Below, piece after piece: positions 33,689 to 41,774 of a DNA stretch of 64,000 nt. The stretch is from Caulobacter hibisci (GTDB taxonomy: Bacteria > Pseudomonadota > Alphaproteobacteria > Caulobacterales > Caulobacteraceae), in contig NZ_JADWOX010000008.1 of assembly GCF_016135805.1 (NCBI RefSeq), positions 62,001-126,000 on the forward strand, in the 5' to 3' direction. The first letter of the stretch is position 1; each line of letters begins with the position of its first letter. The notes under the pieces are model-generated. The model saw only the letters and a list, made by a program, of their open reading frames with translations. It was not told the DNA's origin and ran no database searches. The position numbers were made by a program, and so were the translations under genes.

Positions 33689-34411
33689 ATGAAAATCTCC
33701 GGCGCCCGCACCGAAACCTTCTCCGCGATCCGTCGCCGGGCGCTGGCTGACGCCGCGGGCGTTTCGGCGGCGCCGCGCGGCAGCGTCGCCGTCGACAAGG
33801 CCGGCTTCCTGGGTCTTGAGCCCGCCGACCTGACGCCCCAGGTGCAGGCCGCCCTTCAGACCCTGATGACCGAGATCGACGACCTGCGCACCGAGGTATC
33901 GCGCCTGAAGTATCGCCTAACGGAGGCCGAGACCCTGGCCGACATGGACGTGCTGGCCCCGGTTCTGAACCGCCGGGCCTTCCTGCGCGAGGTCCGCCGC
34001 GTCTCCTCCTTCGCCCAGCGCTACGGCTCGCCGGCCAGCCTGGTGTTCTTCGACCTCGACAACTTCAAGGCCGTCAACGACCGCTTCGGCCACGCCGCCG
34101 GCGACTCGGCGCTGAAGGCCGTGGCCGAGCGCCTGCTGGCCAATGTCCGCGAAAGCGACATCGTCGGCCGCATGGGCGGCGACGAGTTCGCCGTGCTGCT
34201 GGCCCAGGCCGACAAGGCCACCGCCGAGATGAAAGGCGAGAGCCTGGCCAACGCCATCCGCAACGTGCCCGTCCAGTTCGGCGAATGGAGCGCGCCCCTG
34301 CACGTCTCGTTCGGGGTGCGCGAGATCGAGACCAACGCCGAGCCCGAAACCGCCCTGGCCGAGGCCGATGCGGCCATGTTCCTCAAGAAGCGTGTTCGCG
34401 CGGCGAGCTAG
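33689..34411 (+). CDS. Soluble GGDEF diguanylate cyclase with coiled coil
   Basis: 240 residues; makes c-di-GMP. A short basic N-terminus is followed by a coiled coil (QTLMTEIDDLRTEVSRLKYR, about 54-73) and a GGDEF domain. The active-site motif GRMGGDEF is intact, the substrate-binding Asn lies in FFDLDNFKAVNDRFGHAAGD, and the product-inhibition RxxD motif (RESD) sits 5 residues upstream. So it is probably active and feedback-inhibited. The small coiled-coil layout resembles DgcB of C. crescentus, but orthology cannot be shown here. A CtrA half-site (GTTAAC) lies about 60 bp upstream. A CheW gene follows on the same strand. Confidence 0.88.
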   Translation: MKISGARTETFSAIRRRALADAAGVSAAPRGSVAVDKAGFLGLEPADLTPQVQAALQTLMTEIDDLRTEVSRLKYRLTEAETLADMDVLAPVLNRRAFLREVRRVSSFAQRYGSPASLVFFDLDNFKAVNDRFGHAAGDSALKAVAERLLANVRESDIVGRMGGDEFAVLLAQADKATAEMKGESLANAIRNVPVQFGEWSAPLHVSFGVREIETNAEPETALAEADAAMFLKKRVRAAS

Positions 34412-34483
34412 TCGCTCGTTCCTTGAGCATTCGGGGACCGCGACAATCCGTCTCGCCCCGAAAACCCTCCAGAAACTTCAGCA

Positions 34484-34497
34484 TTAACCGTTGTTAA
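34484..34497. promoter_or_regulatory. Palindrome TTAAC-CGTT-GTTAA before cheW
   Basis: A perfect 5-bp-arm inverted repeat 73 bp before the cheW start. It can also be read as TTAA-N6-TTAA, one base short of a CtrA box. Either an unrecognised operator or a degenerate CtrA site. Confidence 0.35.
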
Positions 34498-34569
34498 ACG
34501 GCGCTCGGGCTCTTGTGTCAGGCGAGCGGAGACGTCCGCAAAGACCTTTCAAGACCCGGGGATTTCCTG

Positions 34570-35022
34570 ATGACCGACCAAGCCGAACCGGCCCTGGAGC
34601 TGATCTCCTTCTGCATCGGCGAGCAGGAGTTCTGCATCGACGTCAAGACCGTCCGCGAGATCCGCGGCTGGACCCCGGCGACCCCGATCCCGCATGCGCC
34701 GGGCTTCCTGAAGGGCGTCATCAACCTGCGCGGCGCGATCATGCCGGTCATCGACCTGCGCAACCGCCTGGGCCTGGGCGTCACCGTCCCGGAAACCCGC
34801 CACGTCATCGTCGTCGTCGAGTGCCACGACCGCCTGGCCGGCATCCTGGTCGACGCCGTGTCGGAAACCTTCACCATCACCCGCGACCACCTGCAGCCGG
34901 CTCCCGACATGGGGGCCGACGAACTGCGCTTCGTGCAGGCCATCCTGTCGGTCGACACCCGCCTGATCACCTATCTGCGCATGGACGACGTGTTCCCGCC
35001 GCAGATCAGCCAGGCGGCCTGA
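34570..35022 (+). CDS. cheW: CheW chemotaxis coupling protein (isolated)
   Basis: 150 residues. CheW couples chemoreceptors to the CheA kinase. Seen are ELISFCIGEQEFCIDVKTVREI, IPHAPGFLKGVINLRGAIMP and VIDLRNRLGLG, typical of CheW. The ATG at 34570 starts MTDQAEPAL; an in-frame ATG 57 bp upstream is less family-like. No cheA or cheY nearby, so it is an orphan that may serve receptors such as the one at 60963. It lies behind a GGDEF gene, separated by 158 bp with a palindrome. Confidence 0.93.
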   Translation: MTDQAEPALELISFCIGEQEFCIDVKTVREIRGWTPATPIPHAPGFLKGVINLRGAIMPVIDLRNRLGLGVTVPETRHVIVVVECHDRLAGILVDAVSETFTITRDHLQPAPDMGADELRFVQAILSVDTRLITYLRMDDVFPPQISQAA

Positions 35023-35025
35023 TCT

Positions 35026-35188
35026 CCTTCTCCCCTTGCGGGAGAAGGTGTCGCCGTAGGCGACGGATGAGGGGTCTCTCAGAATCAAACGCCGCGAAAG
35101 CTGATCGGCTTTCGCGGCGTTTCCGTATGTGCGACCCCTCACCCGACCTCGCTTCGCGAGGCCACCCTCTCCCGCAAGGGGAGAGGGA
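35026..35188. repeat. Composite intergenic palindrome, family A copy 7
   Basis: Full copy with mini-hairpin AACGCCGCGAAAGC...GCTTTCGCGGCGTT. It lies between the convergent cheW and transglycosylase genes. Confidence 0.88.
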
Positions 35189-35194
35189 CCGGGA

Positions 35195-36493
35195 CTACGA
35201 AATCGCCGCCTGGGCCTTGAGCTTCACCACCATGTCCGACGACAGGTAGCCGTCGGCCGGCAGCTGGCGGCTCTGCTGCCAGGCGCGCAGGGCCTTGCGG
35301 GTGCCCGCGCCGATGACGCCGTCGGCGGGACCGGGATCAAAGCCCAGCCGCGCCAGGGCGATCTGGGCGGCCATGCGGTCGTCCAGCGACAGCGGCTGCT
35401 CCACGGGCCAGGCGGTCACCAGCGGTCCGCCGCCGCCGAAGCGGTCGGCCAGCAGGCCGATGCCCAGGGCGTAGGAGGTGGAGTTGTTGTACTTGCGGAT
35501 CGCGAAGTGGTTGGGCAGGGCCAGGAAGGCCGGACCGGCCGCGCCGGCGGGCAGGATCAGCCCGGCCGGCTGAGCCGCGTCCGCGGCCGTCCAGGGCAGG
35601 CCGTCGGCTCGCTTGACGCCCTTGGCCTCCCACCACGACGGAACCTCGCGCGGGCCCTCGGCCAGGCTGTAGTCGAAGCCGGCCGGCAGCACGACTTCCT
35701 TGGCCCAGCCCACGCCCGGCTTCCAGCCGCCCTTGGCCAGCAGGTTGGCGGCCGAGGCCAGGCTGTCGGCGTCGCTGCCCCAGATGTCGCGGCGGCCGTC
35801 GCCGTCGAAGTCGACGGCGGTGGAGATGTAGTTGGACGGCAGGAACTGGGTCTGGCCCATCGCCCCCGCCCACGAGCCCTTCAGCTGGTCGCGGCGGTCC
35901 TCGCCCGAGGCGATGATCTTCAGGGCGGCGATCAGCTCGCCCTCGGCCCAGGCCCGGCGGCGGCCGTCGGCGGCCAGGCTGGCCATCGAGCGAACGACGT
36001 CGAAATCGCCCTGGATCTTGCCGAAGGCCGATTCCATCGCCCAGACGGCCAGCAGGATGTCGCGCGGCACGCCGTAGCGCTGCTCGACGCCCGGCAGGAA
36101 GGCCAGGCCGTCGCGCTTGCCGCGGCCCACGGCCACGCGGTCGTCGCTGATCACGCCCTTGATGTAGTCGCCGACCGGCTTGGAGAACTCCGGCTGGCGG
36201 CCGTCCAGCGAGATGACGCGGGGATTGGGCGTCAAGCCGTCCAGCTCGCGATCGACCACCGCCTGGGGCACGCCGGCGGCCACGGCGCGCGGCTTGAAGT
36301 CGGCCAGCCAGGCGTTGAAGGCGGCGACCTGGCCGCCGGTCTCGATCGCCGTGACGGCGCTCGGCGGGGTCGGGGCTGCGGGCGACGAGACCTTCGGCGG
36401 CGGCGCGACCGGGGTCGACGGCGCCAGCGGTGCGTTGACGGTCGTGTCGGCGCAACCGGCCAGCAGCAGAACGAGGAATACGCGTCTATCCAT
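35195..36493 (-). CDS. Lytic murein transglycosylase (MltB family) lipoprotein
   Basis: 432 residues. Lipobox LLLAGC (Cys about 14), proline-rich linker, and an MltB-type catalytic domain. The catalytic Glu lies in VWAMESAFGKIQGDFDV, and the family WAGAMGQTQFLPSNY follows. A C-terminal peptidoglycan-binding domain shows LARLGFDPGPADGVIGAGT (about 375-393). It cleaves glycan strands with anhydro-MurNAc formation at the outer membrane's inner face. Alone in its strand context. Confidence 0.93.
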   Translation of the reverse strand: MDRRVFLVLLLAGCADTTVNAPLAPSTPVAPPPKVSSPAAPTPPSAVTAIETGGQVAAFNAWLADFKPRAVAAGVPQAVVDRELDGLTPNPRVISLDGRQPEFSKPVGDYIKGVISDDRVAVGRGKRDGLAFLPGVEQRYGVPRDILLAVWAMESAFGKIQGDFDVVRSMASLAADGRRRAWAEGELIAALKIIASGEDRRDQLKGSWAGAMGQTQFLPSNYISTAVDFDGDGRRDIWGSDADSLASAANLLAKGGWKPGVGWAKEVVLPAGFDYSLAEGPREVPSWWEAKGVKRADGLPWTAADAAQPAGLILPAGAAGPAFLALPNHFAIRKYNNSTSYALGIGLLADRFGGGGPLVTAWPVEQPLSLDDRMAAQIALARLGFDPGPADGVIGAGTRKALRAWQQSRQLPADGYLSSDMVVKLKAQAAIS

Positions 36494-36623
36494 GAGCGGC
36501 AGGCTACCGGGGTTCGTGCGAAAGCTTCAATCACAAGGACGCCAGGACGGCGCCGGTTCCCTGTTTCCATCGCCAGGACCGAAGCGTTGCTTTAGACTGA
36601 CCGGACCTCGAAGGAGCATTCGC

Positions 36624-37031
36624 GTGCAGTTGCTGAAGGGCCGGATCAACCGCGCCACCTATTGGGCCATCGTCGCCGTGGCCATCGCCGCCGCTTTGAT
36701 CTCGAGCCTGGTGTTCAAGCGGCCCCTGCCGGCCGCCCAGGTGGTGCTGCTGATCGCCGCCGTGCCGCGCCTGCACGACCTGGGGCGGACCGGCTGGTGG
36801 GCGGGCGGCTTCTTCATCGCCGAGACCGCCCTGATCCTCGGCGGGGCCTTCGTGCTGCCGCCGCAGCCCTTCCAGACGGCCCTGGGCCTGGTGGTGCTGC
36901 TGCTGGCGGGCCTGTTGATCTGGCTGGGCGCCATGCCGGGCAAGAGCGCCGACAACCGCTTCGGACCGCCCCCGCCGCGCGGCCTGTCGCTGAAGCCCGG
37001 CGTCCCGGCCCAGGCCACCACAGAGGCCTGA
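36624..37031 (+). CDS. DUF805 family membrane protein
   Basis: 135 residues. Starts at GTG 36624 with AAGGAG 7 bp upstream. Begins LLKGRINRATYW, the DUF805 GRxxRxxYW signature, and contains VPRLHDLGRTGWWAGG (RLHDxGxxGWW), with four hydrophobic segments. Function unknown; the family is widespread in bacteria and phages. A proline-rich C-terminus contains the family-typical ADNRFGPPP. Confidence 0.85.
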   Translation: MQLLKGRINRATYWAIVAVAIAAALISSLVFKRPLPAAQVVLLIAAVPRLHDLGRTGWWAGGFFIAETALILGGAFVLPPQPFQTALGLVVLLLAGLLIWLGAMPGKSADNRFGPPPPRGLSLKPGVPAQATTEA

Positions 37032-37097
37032 GCGCCACAGCGCGCAAACGTCGCGCGCGAAAGGGTCTAGCGCCGCGCGCTAAAGGGCCTGGGTCGA

Positions 37098-37126
37098 TTG
37101 ACTCTCGCCCGGGTCTTGCCTATACG
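37098..37126 (+). promoter_or_regulatory. Strong promoter of rpmJ with GANTC at the -35
   Basis: TTGACT (37098-37103) and TATACG (37121-37126) are separated by 17 bp, the best sigma-70-type match in the window. The GANTC sequence GACTC (37100-37104) overlaps the -35, so CcrM methylation could affect it. Confidence 0.6.
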
Positions 37127-37205
37127 CACGCCCTCCGAAACATCCGGATGTTCCGGCGAGTCTCTTGGCGCGCCCGAACCTCTCCGCTGAAACACAGAGA
37201 CGGTC

Positions 37206-37331
37206 ATGAAGGTTCGCAGCTCGCTGAAGTCGCTGAAGGGTCGCCACCGCGACTGCAAGTTGGTGCGCCGCAAGGGCATCGTCTACATCATCAACAAGAC
37301 CGACCCGCGCTTCAAGGCCAAGCAGGGCTGA
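37206..37331 (+). CDS. rpmJ: 50S ribosomal protein L36
   Basis: 41 residues starting [20 protein letters not shown] and ending with the family [13 protein letters not shown]. It has only one cysteine, so it is the form that does not bind zinc (the zinc form has three Cys and a His). The stop and the ATG of the next gene overlap as TGATG, so the HAD gene is translationally coupled. A strong promoter lies about 80 bp upstream. Confidence 0.95.
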   Translation: MKVRSSLKSLKGRHRDCKLVRRKGIVYIINKTDPRFKAKQG

Positions 37332-37948
37332 TGACGGCCGTGACGCCTCCCAGGGCCGTGCTCTGGGACGTCGGCAATGTCATCGTGCGCTGGAACCCGC
37401 GCACGCTCTACGCGAAGATCTTCAAGGAACCGGCCGATCTCGACCGGTTCCTTTCGCATGTCGGGACCATGGACTGGCATAGCGAAACCGACCGGGGCGT
37501 GACCTTCGGCGACAACATCGCCCTGCGCGCCGCCCAGTTCCCCGAACACGCCGAGCATCTGGCCGCCTGGTGGGACCGCTGGGACGAGATGTTCTCCGGC
37601 GCCATCCCCGAGACGGAAGGCCTGATCGAGGACCTGGCGCTCGCCGGCGTGCCGCAATACGCCCTGACCAACATGGCCAACGAGTCCTGGCCCGGCGTGA
37701 AGGCCATGAGCCCGGTGTTCCGCCACCTGCGCGACGCCATCGTCTCGGCCGAGGAAAAGGTCATCAAGCCCGATCCCCGCATCTACGAGATCGTGCTGGA
37801 GCGCACGGGCCTGGCGCCCCACGACCTGCTGTTCATCGACGACAACGCCGACAATATCGCGGCCGCGCGGGCGCTGGGCTTCCACGTCCACCTGTTCACC
37901 GACCCGGCCGCCCTGCGTCCGGTGATTCAGGCGCACGGCCTGCTCTGA
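37331..37948 (+). CDS. HAD-family hydrolase (YihX-like)
   Basis: 205 residues, HAD subfamily IA. Motif I is VLWDVGNVIVRWN: the nucleophile Asp with the DxGNV variant seen in YihX-type phosphatases. Motif II is ALTNMA, motif III the Lys in AEEKVIKPDPRIYEIV, and motif IV LLFIDDNADNIAAA. Probably a sugar-phosphate or nucleotide phosphatase; YihX acts on glucose 1-phosphate. Overlaps the rpmJ stop by 1 bp. Confidence 0.9.
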   Translation: MTAVTPPRAVLWDVGNVIVRWNPRTLYAKIFKEPADLDRFLSHVGTMDWHSETDRGVTFGDNIALRAAQFPEHAEHLAAWWDRWDEMFSGAIPETEGLIEDLALAGVPQYALTNMANESWPGVKAMSPVFRHLRDAIVSAEEKVIKPDPRIYEIVLERTGLAPHDLLFIDDNADNIAAARALGFHVHLFTDPAALRPVIQAHGLL

Positions 37949-38023
37949 ATCGGCTTTCCCTCGGACGCGTCCCGCACTAGGTTCCGCGGCCCGATTTCTC
38001 CCCTTTATCGACGAGAGCCGACC

Positions 38024-38293
38024 ATGGCCGATGACGCCGTTCCCCACGCCGACGTTCTGAACTCCACCGCCCAGGGCCAGCTGAAGTCGATCATCGAGCG
38101 CGTCGAGCGCCTCGAGGTCGAGAAGGCCGAGATCATGGAGCAGATCAAGGAAGTCTACCTCGAAGCCAAGGGCAACGGCTTCGACGTCAAGGTGCTCAAG
38201 AAGGTGGTCCGCCTGCGCAAGACCGACCGCGCCAAGCGCCAGGAAGAGGACGCCATCCTCGACCTCTACCTCTCGGCCATCGGCGAGATCTGA
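38024..38293 (+). CDS. gapR: GapR chromosome structuring protein (DUF2312)
   Basis: 89 residues, all alpha-helical: VLNSTAQGQLKSIIERVERL, a coiled coil (RLEVEKAEIMEQIKEVYLEA), then GFDVKVLKKVVRLRK and EEDAILDLYLSAIGEI. It matches GapR of C. crescentus very closely. GapR binds AT-rich, overtwisted DNA ahead of replication and transcription, stimulates topoisomerases and affects DNA replication and cell division. The Lys/Arg-rich middle makes DNA contacts. Its presence is one of the strongest markers for Caulobacterales here. A strong terminator follows. Confidence 0.95.
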   Translation: MADDAVPHADVLNSTAQGQLKSIIERVERLEVEKAEIMEQIKEVYLEAKGNGFDVKVLKKVVRLRKTDRAKRQEEDAILDLYLSAIGEI

Positions 38294-38315
38294 GGTTCCG
38301 AGACCTGAGTTTTTG

Positions 38316-38346
38316 AAGGCCCTCTTCCCTGGAAGGGGGCCTTTTT
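38316..38346 (+). terminator. Intrinsic terminator of gapR
   Basis: AAGGCCCTCTTCC / GGAAGGGGGCCTT stem followed by TTT. It lies 22 bp after the gapR stop. Confidence 0.75.
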
Positions 38347-38364
38347 AGCATCTAGGCTCGGACC

Positions 38365-38691
38365 ATGCGCGCCAAGCCGCCCGATCCCCGCACCCAGGCC
38401 AAGAAGGCGGCCCTGAACGCCCTCAAGCGCGCCAAGCGGATGGCCGACAAGGGCGGCGTCGAGCTTTCCGACTGGGAGGGCGAGTTCCTGGGCTCGGTGG
38501 CCCAGCGCATCGAGACCTACGGCCGGGCCTTCGGCGATCCGGAAAAGGGCGGCGCGGGCCAGGCCCTGTCGGTCAACCAGACCATCAAGCTCAAAGAGAT
38601 CACCGCCAAGGCCAAGGGCGAGCGAAAGCTCATGTCGCGCGGCAAGGGCTTCGCGCGGCGCGGAAGACCGGCGGAAACCGTCGAGGACTGA
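38365..38691 (+). CDS. Small basic protein of unknown function
   Basis: 108 residues, Lys/Arg/Ala-rich, helical: KKAALNALKRAKRMADKG and NQTIKLKEITAKAKGER, with a basic end KGFARRGRP. Probably a soluble nucleic-acid-associated or basic protein, but no family is recognised. It starts 19 bp after the gapR terminator on the same strand; the nearby ATG at 38365 gives the whole ORF. Confidence 0.65.
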   Translation: MRAKPPDPRTQAKKAALNALKRAKRMADKGGVELSDWEGEFLGSVAQRIETYGRAFGDPEKGGAGQALSVNQTIKLKEITAKAKGERKLMSRGKGFARRGRPAETVED

Positions 38692-39036
38692 GGCTCCGGG
38701 CGGGATCGCATTCGTTAATCCGGCCGATGCAGGCCGCAGGCAGGTCGGGCGACAGCTCGATGCGACAAAGGCCAAGCTTCACAAGACTTGCCGGACGCGC
38801 GCATCTGCAATCCTGACGTGCACCCCTGGAAAAAGACACGAATTAAGTCCTGATTTCTTACCAAATAGCAGCGCTCGACGATTATCGTTAAGCAGTTTTT
38901 AAGACTGGTGCGACAATATGCACATATCGCAAGTAATTGTATTAATTCAACAAAGTGGACGGAGCGGCTCAAAGGGCTGCGTCGGAGGGGTTGGTGCGTG
39001 GAGGCCGACCTGGCGACCCGTTCACGGGGACGAGAC
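38692..39036. other. Long AT-rich non-coding gap before the orphan 140-residue gene
   Basis: 345 bp. The first part is ordinary. 38830-38950 is strikingly AT-rich for this genome (for example AATTAAGTCC, TTTTTAAGAC, GTAATTGTATTAATTCAAC). It contains a perfect TTAA-N7-TTAA box and runs to the gene at 39037. GapR and other nucleoid proteins prefer such DNA. No ORF longer than a few residues is convincing. Confidence 0.6.
38888..38902 (+). promoter_or_regulatory. CtrA-type box TTAA-N7-TTAA
   Basis: TTAAGCAGTTTTTAAG: two TTAA half-sites exactly 7 bp apart, the CtrA recognition pattern. It lies about 135 bp before the ATG at 39037 in the AT-rich gap. Confidence 0.55.
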
Positions 39037-39459
39037 ATGGCCAACACCTACGAATTCCTCCTCCGGAGAAAAGCCGACCTGGAAGTTCGCATGATCGAGG
39101 CCCAGCGCCGTGCGCAGGAGCCGTTCGAAGGCGAACTGAAGGCGATCGGCCTTGCGATCGGCGCCATCGAGAGAGCGGGCCTCGCCCCGCCCGGAGAGCC
39201 GGCGACGTTCGCCGCGGCCGGCCCCGCGCGACGAGGCCGCAAGCCCCGCTCCGCCCGCGACATGATCCTGATGGTGCTCGGCCGCGAGAACGTGGTGCTG
39301 ACCGCGCCCGACATCACCCGCCAGCTCGAACGGCGCTGGAGCCGCGCGCTGCCGCTGTCCGGCGTCATTCTGGAGCTGCAAGGCCTCGAAGCCGACCGCG
39401 CCGTCCGCCGCAGCGGCGGCGGCTGGGTGACGGTCGTCGAGGACGAAGCGGCGGCCTGA
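39037..39459 (+). CDS. Orphan protein with possible winged-helix C-terminal domain
   Basis: 140 residues. The N-terminal half is a charged helix (YEFLLRRKADLEVRMIEAQR). An Ala/Gly/Arg linker ([11 protein letters not shown]) follows, then a domain RDMILMVLGRENVVLTAPDI...LPLSGVILELQGLEADRAV...GGGWVTVVE. The helix-helix-strand-strand pattern resembles a small winged-helix DNA-binding fold. No family recognised. It is convergent with tacA and preceded by an AT-rich gap with a CtrA-type box, so it may be cell-cycle regulated. Confidence 0.65.
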   Translation: MANTYEFLLRRKADLEVRMIEAQRRAQEPFEGELKAIGLAIGAIERAGLAPPGEPATFAAAGPARRGRKPRSARDMILMVLGRENVVLTAPDITRQLERRWSRALPLSGVILELQGLEADRAVRRSGGGWVTVVEDEAAA

Positions 39460-39517
39460 AGGCCGCGCGCTTTCAAATCCGTGGAACGTTCTGGCGGCTT
39501 TGAAGCCGCCGGCGCGT

Positions 39518-40987
<1,470 letters not shown>

Positions 40988-41111
40988 TGAGGAACACCCA
41001 CCAGAACCGGCCGCGCCCGACATGGAGCGAAGCTCTTGTTGGTTCAGAGTGGTACAGCACGGGAGTAAACACCGGCTTTCGGAGAGGTGTCCCAGACCTT
41101 AACAGCGAGGC

Positions 41112-41126
41112 TTAACAAGGGTTTAC
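41112..41126 (+). promoter_or_regulatory. CtrA-like box upstream of tacA
   Basis: TTAA-CAAGGGT-TTAC: 7 of 8 conserved bases of TTAA-N7-TTAA. Another TTAAC half-site lies 10 bp to its left (41099-41103). It lies about 125-140 bp before the tacA start, between tacA and the divergent MmcQ gene. Confidence 0.45.
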
Positions 41127-41190
41127 GGTGTTGGGGTCGGAGAGCCGCTCTCCCGTTGCACGGGGCGGGAATTGAGCGCTTCATCGCCTC

Positions 41191-41556
41191 ATGGTCGACG
41201 ACGAAACCCTGCGCGCCCTGGCGACGGCCCTGCCCGAGGTGGCGGAGGCTTCCAACGGCCAGCAGGTCGCCTTCGAGGTCGCCGGCAAGGGCCTGGCCTG
41301 GAGCTATCTGGCCCGCCCCGCGCCCAAGGCCAAGCGCGTGCTCGTGCCCGGCGTCATCGCGATCCGCTGCCTGATGGAGACCAAGCAGATGCTGATCGAG
41401 GCAGCCCCCGAGCGCTTCTTCGACGACGCCCACTATCGCGGCTATCCGGCGGTGCTGGTGCGGCTGGCCGAAATCGACGCCGACGAGTTGGCGGGCCTGC
41501 TGCGCACGGCCTGGACGCTCGTGGCGCCGAAGGCGTTGGTGAAACGGCATTCCTGA
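41191..41556 (+). CDS. MmcQ/YjbR family protein
   Basis: 121 residues of the YjbR (CyaY-like fold) family: ALATALPEVAEASNG, FEVAGKGLAWSYL, and DAHYRGYPAVLVRL. Possibly DNA-binding; the function is poorly known. Divergent from tacA with 203 bp between starts. A family A repeat follows. Confidence 0.82.
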   Translation: MVDDETLRALATALPEVAEASNGQQVAFEVAGKGLAWSYLARPAPKAKRVLVPGVIAIRCLMETKQMLIEAAPERFFDDAHYRGYPAVLVRLAEIDADELAGLLRTAWTLVAPKALVKRHS

Positions 41557-41557
41557 T

Positions 41558-41718
41558 CCTTCTCCCCTTGCGGGAGAAGGTGTCGGCGATAGCCGACGGA
41601 TGAGGGGTCTCTCAAATCTGAACCGCCTCGTCGGCTGACACGTTTGGCGGTGGCCTCGTCCTTCCACCCCTCACCCGACCCGCTTCGCGGGCCACCCTCT
41701 CCCGCAAGGGGAGAGGGG
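41558..41718. repeat. Composite intergenic palindrome, family A copy 8
   Basis: Outer hairpins intact; the central mini-hairpin is degenerate (CCGCCTCGTCGGCTGACACGTTTGGCGG). It starts at the MmcQ stop and lies upstream of the M3 peptidase gene on the same strand. Confidence 0.85.
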
Positions 41719-41774
41719 ATTTGCGCCCTTCCCAATTGCCTCCACCCCCGCTCAGAGCCATATCCCTTCCCATC

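Noticed and set aside
38830-38950. AT-rich patch as an attachment site or island border
   Set aside because: No integrase, tRNA or direct repeats are nearby; gene content on both sides is core Caulobacter.
41085-41096. GTGTCCCAG near tacA as a third copy of the GH28/TonB operator
   Set aside because: Only the left half matches; the GGGA arm and the ATATTG element are missing.
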